DNA from: Miscanthus floridulus
Lineage: Eukaryota; Streptophyta; Magnoliopsida; Poales; Poaceae
Direction of reading: 5' to 3'
NCBI RefSeq assembly: GCF_019320115.1
Contig: NC_089593.1
Location: forward strand, 9,062,386 to 9,126,385
Length of the DNA stretch: 64,000 nucleotides
Part shown: positions 45,575-56,430 of the stretch, piece after piece
How positions within the stretch are numbered: position 1 is the first letter of the stretch
How the letters are laid out: each line of letters begins with the position of its first letter
Position numbers and translations under genes: made by a program
Notes under the pieces: model-generated
What the model was told of the DNA's origin: nothing
What the model saw: only the letters and a program-made list of their open reading frames with translations
Databases searched by the model: none

Positions 45575-48526
45575 ATGGGGATCTGCTGCAGCAAGGCGGC
45601 AGCAGGGGAGCTGGACGACGACGAGGGCTTGGGCTTCCCATGGATGCACGACGACCTGTTCCACAGCCACCTGTGGGCCAGCGCCGGCGTCTCCGTGCAC
45701 ACCAAGCAGGGATGGAAGGGCGCCAACCAGGACGCCATGACCGTCTCCCAGGTGCATGACCTCACACTCCCTCCACTCTGTCTCTTCTCTGCTTTCACCT
45801 TGGATTGGTTGCAGCGCCTCTGCCTACTAGTTCGTTCGGGGCACTTGACAGCTCCTTGCACAGTTGATTTTGTCAAACCAGGAAGAACGATAGCAATTAA
45901 GAAAAATGAAAATATCTGAGATATTGTGTGTGTGTTTTCGCAATATGCATGCTGTCCACGATGTTATTGCAACTTGCAATGCGAGTTGTATTTACCAACT
46001 TAGTTTGAGCAAAGTGCACTGGATCTATCTACTATAGCTGCTAAGAATTGAATCCGTTCAACCTGAGATGTTAGTAGAAAGAAAAAACTAGCAACCTGAA
46101 ATTATGTACTTCCCCATCCTTATTGCCCACACCACCAGTGTCCTGAGAGCTTGCATTGTACATGAACCTGCCTGGGCCGCAACATTTAAAACTATGTTGG
46201 CACATCCGCAACATTCAAAACTATGTTGGCACATCCATATCTTTGTACCTTATTATTAGCATCTCCAATGCAAGTACATCGTTTTTTTTCCTCATTCACA
46301 CAAGCGATTTGCTTGATCTTGATGTGTGGCAATTGTATCAAGATGCTTAGGACTTTGCTGGCCACAAAGGCCACATCTTCTGCGGAGTGTTTGACGGCCA
46401 TGGCCCTCTTGGCCGGGAAGTCGCTCGCCATGTCCGCGACACCCTTCCAGTGAAACTAGCCTCTGCTTTGAAACCGAAAACTGGAGATGAAGATTCATCA
46501 AGCGATACTTTGAAGCTTAAACCTCAAGAAGATGATTCAAACAGTAATTCGAAGCTCAAACCTGAAGAAGACGATTCAAGCAGTAATTTGAAGCTCAAAC
46601 CTGAAGAAGATGAATCAAGCAGTAATTTGAAGCTCAAACCTGAAGAAGATGACTCAAGCAATAGTTTGAAGCTCAGAACTGAAGAAGATCCCTCAAGCAA
46701 CACGGATTTGGATTCCTTTGACAAGTCAGATAGCAGCTCGTCCAGTGATGATACGAGCGATGAGAGCCAGCTGTTGTCCACTTGGAAGAACATATTCGTG
46801 AAGACATTTGAGCAGGTGGATGAGGAGCTGAGGCAACATTCAGAAATTGACTGCATTTGTAGCGGCACAACTGCAGTCGCTGCTGTTAGACAGGTACTAA
46901 TTCTGAACTGTAACTACTAGCTGAACTGGAAATCTTGTTTCGGTGATTTGGATTCCTTGGCAAGTCAGATAGTGGCTCAGTGTTTTACTTGTACTGTAAC
47001 TACTAGCTGTATTGGAAATCATGTTTCAGTTGTTGTAGATACAAATACTGAAAACTACACCTTAAAGGCTACTTCAACATATGTAAAGCATACATATCAC
47101 TTATTCTGTTGCCCAATTTTCCTTCATATGCACAGGGTAATCACTTGATCGTTGCCAATTTGGGAGATTCGCGCGCTGTCCTTTGCACCCGGGACAGCAA
47201 GGACCGTCTGATCCCAGTCCAGCTGACCACTGACTTGAAACCAGATCTTCCAAGTGAGTATCAAAACTTATCAGTTCATGGTTATCGGCGCATGCACGAA
47301 TAAATACACATCTTGACTGCATTTTGCATTCCTGTGTGCATGCAACAGGCGAGCTCGCAAGGATTCTGAACTGCAACGGAAGAGTGTTCGCCATGGACGA
47401 TGAGCCAGACGTGCCTAGGATGTGGCTGCCGGATCAGGATGCGCCGGGCCTTGCCATGGCAAGGGCATTCGGGGACTTCTGCCTGAAGAACCATGGCCTT
47501 ATCTGCACACCTGAAGTCTACTGCAGGAAACTGTCTGAGAAAGATGAGTTCCTGGTACTTGCTACTGACGGGGTAATAAAAAAATGTGATCATTTATTTG
47601 ATTGGCAGTTTCATATTCCTGTCACTTTCAGTCCAGGTTTCTTTAATCAGAAAGGCTTGCATGCAGTTCTATTCCGAATGATCTGGGTGCAGAATATAGC
47701 ATAAATCCCTTTCAGATAAGACCCACAAAAGAAACTGTTAACCGAAACCATACATGCATATTGCTGTCATCTATTTATTATTGCCAATGGATGGTTGCTT
47801 TCTAATAGGCTTAGAGCTTAATTTATTTAAACAGTCTCCCATACTTTTGACGCTTTTTGTGAGCTTTTCTACATCAGCCGGTGGCTAAAACGATGTAATA
47901 ATGAATGGTTGAGTGCAAAACTCTTGCAGAGGCCGGAATAAAATTCCTTTATCTAAAAAATGATAGTTGTAGCTGATAATTATTTGTTTTCAAATCAAAA
48001 TAGACAAAATTCTCAGATGATATGGTTTTACGGTAGCATGAGAGGTCTGAATATCTTTTGCTGCCGAAACCTGTTGCAGATTTGGGACGTGTTGTCGAAC
48101 AAGGAGGTGGTCAAGCTGGTGTCATCTGCCAGCGACCCATCCAAGGCGGCGAGGCAGCTGATCGACCGGGCGGTACGAGCGTGGCGGCGCAAGTACCCGA
48201 CGTCCATGGTGGACGACTGCGCCGTCGTGTGCCTCTACCTGAACCGGCGGTCCTCTCCTGGTCCTGACGAGAACCTCGGAGTCCCAGGCACAGGAGGGGA
48301 CGTGAAGCCGCCGGCCGTGCCGTTCACGGGCAGCAGCTTCCGCAGGGCTCTGAGTAACGGCGGCGGCGGCGAGGCGTCGTCGGAGGAGGGGACGGCGGTG
48401 TGGAGGGCGCTGGAGAGGGTGGCGCGGGCCAACTCCGTGATCAGGCTGCCGCGCATGGGGCGCGTGCTGAGCTGGCGGAGGCGGTCGAGCTCGCTGGACG
48501 AAGACGACGGCGAGGAGCGGGATTGA
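45575..48526 (+). CDS. Protein phosphatase 2C, clade E type (5 exons, 502 aa)
   Basis: Exons are 45575-45751, 46351-46893, 47136-47253, 47349-47572 and 48080-48526; they sum to 1509 nt with GT-AG introns. It starts MGICCSK, an N-myristoylation and palmitoylation signal that places it at membranes. PP2C motifs follow: GWKGANQDAM, the metal-binding VFDGHGPLG, CSGTTAVAAV, VANLGDSRAVL, the GLAMARAFGDFCLK block, LVLATDG + IWDVLSN and DDCAVVCLYL. All metal-binding aspartates expected of the family are visible. An acidic KLKPEEDDSSSN repeat (46510-46704) sits between DGHG and the rest of the catalytic core. An arginine/serine-rich tail ends at 48526. PP2Cs dephosphorylate Ser/Thr with Mg/Mn; the substrate is unknown. 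Confidence 0.92.
46510..46704 (+). repeat. 39-bp coding minisatellite inside PP2C exon 2
   Basis: Five units start at 46510, 46549, 46588, 46627 and 46666, exactly 39 bp apart. Each encodes 13 residues of the form LKLKPEEDDSSSN. The frame is kept in every unit. The tract is acidic and Ser-rich, hence probably disordered and phosphorylatable. Confidence 0.95.
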
Positions 48527-48915
48527 TCATCAGTCCCTGGCCAAATTGAAGGGAGGCCATCGTTTTCATGGGCGGTACACGTAAATTAAATCCATCCGTG
48601 CATGGTCATGGACCGATGGACGGACGCGAGGCAGCCAAACTGAAAAAGAATTCTAGGATTTGATTGGCGTAATGGCCTGTCGCATTCAGGTTGTTGAAAC
48701 GGATGAGGTGACATGGACAGGAGTAGCATTTCATCGTTCCCTGGCTGAATCTGAATGGTTGCTCGTCCTGCTCGCATGTGACTTCAGGCCGATATATTAC
48801 TGCTACTTAACATTGCGTGACTGGTTGCGTGAACCGTGAAGGGTTTACCGTTTGTGTTTGCTGTAACTGTAATTTGTTGGTGAGATTAATTTCTGACACC
48901 ATATGAACAAGCAAT
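48527..48915. other. PP2C 3' UTR and flank
   Basis: No further coding sequence. A poly(A) signal cannot be assigned with confidence. Confidence 0.35.
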
Positions 48916-48916
48916 T

Positions 48917-49100
48917 AAGTTGTTAATTTTTAGAAAAAAAAGCGTTAAGATTTTTGGTATCAAATTAGTACCATTGCATCTACCATATAATATATATTCA
49001 TTTTATATCATAGATGTTGTTAATATTTTTTATAAAGCTAGTCAAACTTGTACGGATTCTAGGAATCGATGTATTCGGGGACGGAAGGAGTATTTGTTAG
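48917..49100. mobile_element. Stowaway-like MITE
   Basis: The right end is GGGACGGAAGGAGTATTTG, the inverted CTCCYTCCGTCCC terminus. The interior ATATATTCATTTTATATCATA is AT-rich and the left end is diverged. Confidence 0.6.
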
Positions 49101-49104
49101 ATGG

Positions 49105-49550
49105 CAATTAAGTTGAGCTGTTGTGTTTTATTGAATGCAGGCCCATGCTGCATCTGAATGCTGAAGCACTGCTGCTCACGTGGCAATGGATTGCCGTTTC
49201 AAACCTCATCTACAATACAATGCAGCTGCTTTTAAGGTCACCGTGCACTGTACTCTGTAGCACAAGTAACAGATTTCTTTCACTAAGGTTTATTATGTTT
49301 ACATAATAGAAATAGCTCTGGCTGGCTTGAGTCCTCTCTAAGAAGTAAGAACATAAATCAAATTAACCACAATTATTACAGACTCTGGACTCTGCCAAAT
49401 TTTCATCGTAAGAAAAGAAAACCACAATGTTTGTTGATAAGTTATTCAATACATTGATCTCAAGAAAAACACACAAGGGAGCAGAACAAAGACATGAGTA
49501 CATGGACAAAGAGTTGACCTTCCGCGCTGGCACCCATAGCTTTGGTTTGT
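49105..49550. other. Intergenic, no gene seen
   Basis: Mixed-composition DNA between the Stowaway element and the ARM-like pseudogene. It may include that gene's 3' UTR on the minus strand. Confidence 0.3.
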
Positions 49551-49553
49551 ATG

Positions 49554-50630
49554 CTAACTCTGCAGCTGCTGCTGCTGCGGAACCAAGGTGTTCCTAGCTG
49601 TTTCCACAAGCGCCTCAAGCGTCACATAACCTTCATTCTCATCAGCACCGCCAGTCATAAGCACATACCTTTCGAGGTCAACCATGGCCTCCACGGCAGT
49701 ACTCCATGTAATAACCGGGGCTGATGGCGGTGTATCCACGTAACCAGCTTAGTCGCGGACTTCATGATCGCCAGGCAGAGTTCATCCTTGCTCTTACAGT
49801 CGTTTGTTATCTCAATGATCCTCTTCAGCTTCTCTGCAAAAATATTGTTCCCCATTAATGGAAGCCCTGTGACCGCATAAGCAAAAGCCTCTGCTGTCGC
49901 AAGCTTCTCGCGTATCTGCACTGCGAGGCCTAAGGACGACACGAGAAGCTTGCTGCTACTCATGTCAAGCTGGGTAATGTTTGTAGTTTCAGTCACTATC
50001 GCTTCAAGTACCTGCAACAGTAAAGGTGGACATGAATGAATCTTTGCATATATAGTAGCTTGCACCTTGGTTCGTATTTATACAGTGCAATAAATATATT
50101 CTGTAGAAATATATATTGTGTACAATGAGCTGGTCACTGCGCTGAGGCTATTCCTATCCTGACCTTCTCTGCACCTGGCACAAATCTGTGCCAACATTTC
50201 TGCAGCCACCGTCCTGTACTCCTTACTGTATGCGGCATCAGCACTCATGATTGTGACCAGCTGCTGAATGTCTGGAAATTCGTCTCCACGGGCGATCAGT
50301 GCTTTCCCTGCCTCAGTCCTCAGTGGGTTGTCCTGAGAATCAAGGAGTAGGCGTCGCAGCTCGACAGTAAACTGAAGCATTCTTGGTGCATCCAAAGTTA
50401 GCCTCGAGAGAATCTCGACAGCGTGCATTCTCATGTCTTGGTCGTCACTGTTGCTCAAGATCCAAAGTATGTTTTCAGCTGTCCTGCCATGTTTTGTTGT
50501 TAACTCATGGCATAATTTCCTACTGCACTCACCTGTCCCTCTTGTAAGCTTGGCCACCGCATCTAAGGATTCCCTGACTATCTCAACTGCCGCTGCATCA
50601 TTCTTGATGACCATATGTAGTCCATGTTAA
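49554..50630 (-). pseudogene. ARM-repeat-like monocot protein (possibly BLE2-like), pseudogene
   Basis: On the minus strand one exon (about 50620-50150) encodes IKNDAAAVEIVRESLDAVAKL, NILWILSNSDDQDMRMHAVEILS and TVELRRLLLDSQDNPLRTEAG, a helical ARM-like pattern. After an intron (acceptor TTGCAG, 50015 region) a second exon reads VLEAIVTETTNITQLD to about 49740. A one-base frame change there moves the reading to the frame ending LVPQQQQLQS (49554). No complete 5' part exists: upstream exon copies are displaced to 51.1 and 51.5 kb. The family name is a memory-based suggestion; the function is unknown. Confidence 0.6.
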
Positions 50631-50639
50631 GTTGATCTC

Positions 50640-51060
50640 CACCAAGTTGGTCCAATGGTCATTTTGAGCCTTTGATCCGCGCTCTGATCGGGGACGTCCA
50701 ACCCAATCATGGTTGGTGGGCTCCCGTCGCGCAGCGCTATAAAGAGGGAGGGGGGCACTAGGTACGAGGTTTACCACAACCGCCAACTCCTCACCGATAT
50801 CCTAACCCTAGTCCGATCCAGAGGGCAGCGCTGACAGCGACGGGAAGCGCCACTGCCAGCGCCACCGCCCTCACCACTAGATCTACGCTGCCGGGACGAG
50901 ACCTCAGCACCTTCACCGGAGCCACCCCGGGGTCGACCTCACCACCAACTCCATGGCTTCATCCGCCTCCAAGCAGGACGGTCAGCCCCTTCTACCCCTC
51001 TTCCCCTCTCTTCTTTCTCTATAGTTCATGTACTAGGATAATCTACTTGTTTATGCCATG
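50640..51060 (+). mobile_element. LTR- or promoter-like insertion in the ARM-like pseudogene
   Basis: It contains CGCTATAAAGAGGGAGG (TATA box near 50742), CTAACCCTAGTCCGATCC leader-like words and a GC-rich leader with ATG at 50953 (short frame). It sits between exon parts of the minus-strand pseudogene, so it is probably an inserted retroelement end. Confidence 0.45.
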
Positions 51061-51097
51061 ATTAGTGAAGTTTTTACCCGCTAGATCCGCTCCTAAT

Positions 51098-51215
51098 GAT
51101 CCTATATTTCTACAGTCCATTGCTCACTGGCGCTATGATCTTATCCACAAGATACATGGTGTTGTACATCTCTGTGCAATTCTCCGGATCCATGGCAAGC
51201 TTCTGGGCTGGGATG
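51098..51215 (-). pseudogene. Displaced exon fragment of the ARM-like gene (copy 1)
   Basis: Minus-strand reading gives MDPENCTEMYNTMYLVDKII followed by APVSNGL and a stop. The segment is about 85% identical to 51490-51612 and is a second copy of one exon end. Confidence 0.6.
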
Positions 51216-51489
51216 CGTGGGAGGGGGAGCCGAGGACGGACTGGTTGGGGAGACGGGGATTGGCGGACGCGACTGCTGCGGTGCTTCCTGGTGCTTCGTT
51301 TCTTGAGGTTTGATTTTGGTTTTATGGTTCGGTTTGCGTAGAAAACAGAAGCCGAAGCTAAGCACTGAATTTGTGAAACTCAAAAACCGAACCCGTAACT
51401 GAAAACCAAATAAACCGATAATTTGGTTCGGTTCGGTTTGCGGTTTGTGGTGTAAAAGTGCCCAGCCTGAGTGAGGAATTGTTGCGTCA

Positions 51490-51612
51490 TTCTTGATAGC
51501 CACATGTAGTCCATTGCTGACGGCGCTATGATGTTGGGCACAAGATCCATGGTGTTGTACATCTCTGTGCAGTTCTCCGGGTCTGAGGTAAGCTCGCCAC
51601 CTATCACCTTCA
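51490..51612 (-). pseudogene. Displaced exon fragment of the ARM-like gene (copy 2)
   Basis: Minus-strand reading gives SDPENCTEMYNTMDLVPNII. The DNA then encodes, in a shifted frame, NGLHVAIKNDAT, which resembles the start of the exon at 50620 (GLHMVIKNDAA). This ties the fragments to one ancestral gene. Confidence 0.6.
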
Positions 51613-52060
51613 CTAGGGCCGATTAGTGGTCGGACATTCCCTATCCAGGGCGTTTCCCGCTCGTGCTAGACACCATCATCCAGAAGGTGTGGTTCTGGAA
51701 GGTCCTCATTGACGGTGGAAGCGCCCTCAACATACTTTTTACCGAAGCCCTGACTAAGTCAGGCCTGTCCAAGGAAGACCTCACTCCCGTCGACTCTCCT
51801 TTCTTGGGGATTGTACCCGGCAGAGCGTCTCAGCCTTTGGGCGAGATTGCATTGCCTGTCCAGTTCGGCACCATTGACAATTTCTGTACTGAGTACATTA
51901 ACTTCCTGGTGGCCGATTTTGACACCGCGTACCATGCCATCCTCGGTTGACCAGCTCTAGCCAAGTTCATGGCTGCACCATATTATGCTTACTTGGTCAT
52001 GAAGATGCCAGCGCCCCAAGGAGTCCTGAGCCTGCAAGCCAACATCGTTGTTGCCTATGC

Positions 52061-52129
<69 letters not shown>

Positions 52130-55100
52130 TTGCGCTTGCCGAGGCGCTCGATCTCTCTACATGCATGGAGAGCTGTCACGCTGAGTCCAAGAAGGTACCC
52201 GTAGAGGAGTAGGAGATTCCGACGTTGGAAACACCCCGAGCAGCCACAAAAGGCCAAGGAGACCAAGGAGGTCGACCTTGATACTGGCAACAAGAACAAG
52301 ACCGCCATGATCGGGGCCAACGTTGACCCCAAATAGGAAAGCACGCTCGTCAGCTTCCTACGCGCCAACGCAGACATGTTTGCATGGAAACCAGCAGACA
52401 TGCCTAGGGTGCCCCGGGAGTTGATTGAGCACTCCTTAAATGTCTCACCGATCGCCAAGCCGATCAAATAGAAGCTCCGACAATTTGCGCAGGACAAGAA
52501 GGAGGCTATTAGGGTAGAAATAACACAGCTCTTAGCAGCCGATTTTATTAAAGAGGTGTATCATCCTAAGTGGCTGGCCAATCTAGTCCTTGTACAAAAG
52601 AAGAATAAAGATGGAGGATGTGTATCGACTACACCAATCTCAACAAACACTGCCCTAAGGACCCCTTCGGCCTACCTCGTATAGACGAGGTCATCGATTC
52701 CACCACCGGTTGTGAACTCCTGTGTTTCTTAGATTACTACTCTGGTTATCATTAGATCTCCTTAAAGGAGGAAGACTAGATTAAGACTTCCTTCATCACG
52801 CCCTTCGGTGCTTATTGTTACACCACCATGTCCTTTGGACTTAAAAACACCGGTGCCACCTACCAAAGGGCCATCCAGCGTTGCCTCACCAAGCAGATTG
52901 GGCGCAACGTCGAGGCCTATGTCGATGATATAGTGGCTAAGTCTAAGACAACAAATGACCTCATCGCTGACCTCGACAAAACATTCACCAACCTATGGAA
53001 ATACCAATGGAAACTGAATCCCACTAAGTGCATCTTTGGTGTCCCATTTTGTATCCTCTTCGGGTACATTGTTAGTTACCGTGGCATCGAAGCTAATCCC
53101 AAAAAAGTATCGACAGTCACCAACATGAAGTAGCTGACCTGTGTCAAGGATGTCTAGAAGTTAACAGGGTGTATGGCGACTTTAAGTCGTTTCATATCTC
53201 CCTTTCTTCAAGTTGCTTAAAGCCAAGGAGCGTTTCACCTGGACACCTGAGGCCAAACAAACTTTCGCCGAGCTCAAGCTTTTCCTGACGATCCGATCAT
53301 GATAGCGCCATAATCCGGTGAGACATTACTAGTCTATATTGCGGCAACCACCTGTGTCGTTAGCACGGCTATTGTCGTTGAACGAGAGGAGGCTGGACAT
53401 GCATACAAGGTTCAGCGCCCAGTCTACTTCATTAGGCATGTCTTGAACGAGTCTAAGACTCGGTATCCATAGGTCCAGAAGCTATTGTATGCAGTCTTGA
53501 TTATGTCCTAGAAGCTCCGCTACTACTTCGAGACATACAACATGGCCGTGGTTACCAAGTACCCGCTGGGAGATATTCTTCGCAATAAGGAAGCCAATGG
53601 CCGCATCATCAAATGGGCCGTAGAGCTCAACACGTACTCCATCGAGTTCAGGAGCCGATAGACTATAAAGTCACAGGTGCTTACTGACTTCATCGTCGAG
53701 TGGACAGAGATGCAAGAACCCATCCCGGCTGATCGTCCTGAGCACTGGACGATGTACTTCGATGGAGCACTCAACATCGATGGTGTCGGGGCAGGTGTGT
53801 TATTCATTACTCCATCCGGGGATGAGCTCTGCTACGTCCTGTTGATCCACTTCCCTACCTCCAACAATGCCACTGAGTATGAGGTGGCGCTTCATGGTCG
53901 CCGCATCGTCGTATCCCTCCAACAATTCCGCGCTAGTTATTAACCAGGTCAATAAGGATTGGTCCTGCACTAGTGAGAAGATGGACACTTATTGTGCCAA
54001 AATTAGGAAGCTTGAAGGTAAATTCTACGGTCTTGAGTTCCATCATGTTGTTCATGATGAGAACGAGCCAGCCGACCGACTATCTAAGATAAGGTCAACC
54101 AGAGCTCAAGTTCCAGCCGGAGTCTTCGTCTAGGATCTCAGAACACCATCGATCAAGCAGGGGCAAGAAGTTGAGGAAGCGCCCCCAGCCGAGCAGTTAG
54201 TCCTGGAGGTTCCTGTGCCCAACAGCGATTGGAGAGAGCAATTCATCAAGTTCCTCACTACTACAGAGGTGCCGACCGACAAGATTGAGATGGAGCACCT
54301 TATTTGTCGCAGCAGGCACTATGTCTTGGTTTATGGAAAACTGATGCAAAAGAATGTGAAAGAGGAGTTATTGCAGAAGTGCATCTCTGAGGAAGAAGGT
54401 GAGAAGTTGCTTCTTGAGATACACGTCGGATCATGTGGCAACCATGCAGCCTCTAGGAATTTGGTTGGCAAGTCTTTCCGAGCATGTTTCTACTGGCCCT
54501 CTACCGTTGCAGATGCAGAAGCACTAGTTTGACGGTGTGAAGGGTGCTAATTTTTCACCAAGTAGATCCATGTTCCAGGACATGCCCTACAGACGATCCT
54601 AGCCTCCTGGCCATTTGCATGCTGGGGACTGGATATGACTGGACTCTTCAAGCCAACTCCAGGAGGATTCAAATATATTTATGTCGCCATTGATATGTTT
54701 TCTAAGTGGATTGAGTACAAGCCTCTCGTCACGGCTACAGCGAAGAAAGCAGCAGAGCTATTTGAAGACATAATTCATAGGTTTGGTCTGCTGAACAACA
54801 ACATCACTGACTTGGGATCTACGTTCTTAGGCAGCGCTTTCTAGGATTTTTATGAAGACCGGTGCGTCTCCATCAAGTATGTCTCGGTTGCCCACCGTAG
54901 AGCAAACGGCCAGGTCGAACGGGCCAACGGCATGATATTAGATGCCCTCAAGAAGAGACTCTACGAGAAGGAAGAGAAGCATCCTGGCAGATGGCTCAAG
55001 GAGTTGCCGGCTATGGTCTGGGGGCTGTGGACTCAGCCCAGTCGCAACACTGGTGTCTCGCCTTACTTCCTTGTGTATGGCTCGATGGCCATGCTACCTG

Positions 55101-55465
55101 CACATGTCGGCTACCGAGCACTTAGGGTGGAGAATTTCAATGAAGACAAGTCTGAGCAGCACAGACTAGAAGATGTTTATCGTCTAGAAGAAGAGCGCCT
55201 GATTACGTGTGTTCGGATGGCTAAATATTTGGAAGGGCTACAAAGGTACTACAATCGCAACATTCAGGAGCGATCCTTTGCGGTCGGTGATCTCGTACTC
55301 TGCAAGAAGCAGAAGACTAACGGGGTGCACAAGCTTTCATCACCTTGGGAGGGACCCTATATTGTCAAGGCAGTAACACGACCTAGGTCATATAGGCTAT
55401 GTGACACAGACGGAATGGATATCCCAAACTCCTAGCACATCGAGCACCTGAGGCGTTTCTATCCT
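51590..55465 (+). pseudogene. Ty3/Gypsy polyprotein pseudogene, Tat-like lineage
   Basis: Order: protease (VLIDGGSALNILF, about 51705), reverse transcriptase (AYVDD near 52915, preceded by FGLPRIDEVID and MSFGLKNTGATYQRAI), RNase H (HWTMYFDGAL near 53745), H2C2 zinc finger (54420-54560), integrase core (GLDMTGLFKP near 54628; NGQVERANGMI near 54910) and a C-terminal SSPWEGPYIVKAV module. RT before integrase is the Gypsy order. Eighteen in-frame stops were noted: 15 TAG, 2 TGA, 1 TAA, plus a few frame changes. A (GA)n expansion lies in the protease-RT linker. Gag and both LTRs were not found. It is inactive. Confidence 0.9.
52064..52127. repeat. (GA)n microsatellite in the Gypsy pseudogene
   Basis: About 32 GA repeats sit where the protein frame reads ...YACERE, so the array probably grew from GAGAGA codons in the original frame. 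Arg-Glu repeats in translation are an artefact. Confidence 0.95.
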
Positions 55466-55469
55466 TGAA

Positions 55470-56430
55470 ACGTTACAAATAAAGATATGTACCCTTTTAT
55501 ATATGAGCATTTAATACAATTTTCTTCTCGATGTTTTCCATTTATTCTTTGTGTTTAACATCTTTAAGATGCTTCATTTGTTCATCATCGAATTGCCGAC
55601 CAGACACTTTCTCATTTGTGTCATCTAGAAGCGGCCTTGTTCCCGATTTCGTGCCCAAACATGCATGGGCAGTAGCACTCTGCATCATGGGCGACAGTGG
55701 CTCCTCGATGATGCCTATATTCTTAAGTGTCCGCGAGAGATTATCACTCCACGCCGTAAGATATGGGATAGTTGGGGCTGGTGACACAATAAAGGACCAA
55801 CTGGCCGGGCTCCGTTCATATTTTAATATGATTACTTTACACAAAACATAATGTTTACATGTCATTGCTCGGCAACCTATGGGATAGCAAATTTAATTTG
55901 TTACCTCCAATTAAATTGGAGAAGTGTAATTTAATTCACAACATGACTAATTTAATTCGCCTTGGATATGCCTGAATTCAATTTGGCAATAGCAAATTTA
56001 ATTTGTTACATCCAATTAAATTGGAGAAGTGTGATTTAATTCACAACATGGCTAATTTATTTTGCCTTATCCAATTTAATTGGATATGCCTGAATTCAAT
56101 TCGACAATAGCAAATTTAATTTGTTACCTTCAATATGAGTCATCAGCGACTCCCTGCGTGGTCGGGTCGTTAGTTAAGCTGGGGATTCGTCCAACCTGCT
56201 GCGTTCTCATTCGCGCTGTCCAGAAGCTCCCCTATTTTTGATCTAGCACCTAAACTCGTGTATGGGTAGTAGCGCTTTGCGTCATGGGCGGTCGGCAGCG
56301 GTTCCTCAATGATGCCTGTATTCTTAAGTGTGTACGAGAATCAGCGGTCTGCACCATAGGATATGGGATAGCTTTGGCTGGTGGCACAATAAAGAACCAA
56401 CTGTTAAGGAACTAATCATATTTTAAATAT
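55470..56430. repeat. Gypsy 3' non-coding region with two nested tandem duplications
   Basis: A block at about 55590-55840 (CATGGGCAGTAGCACTCTGCATCATGGGCG..., ATGCCTATATTCTTAAGTGT) recurs at about 56190-56430. Between them a unit of about 110 bp (CAAATTTAATTTGTTAC, CCAATTAAATTGGAGAAGTG) is repeated two to three times (55890-56130). Non-coding. Confidence 0.75.

Noticed and set aside
46524..46868. 114-aa minus-strand ORF with SSSSGLSFKLLLE repeats
   Set aside because: It is the antisense translation of the 39-bp PP2C minisatellite.
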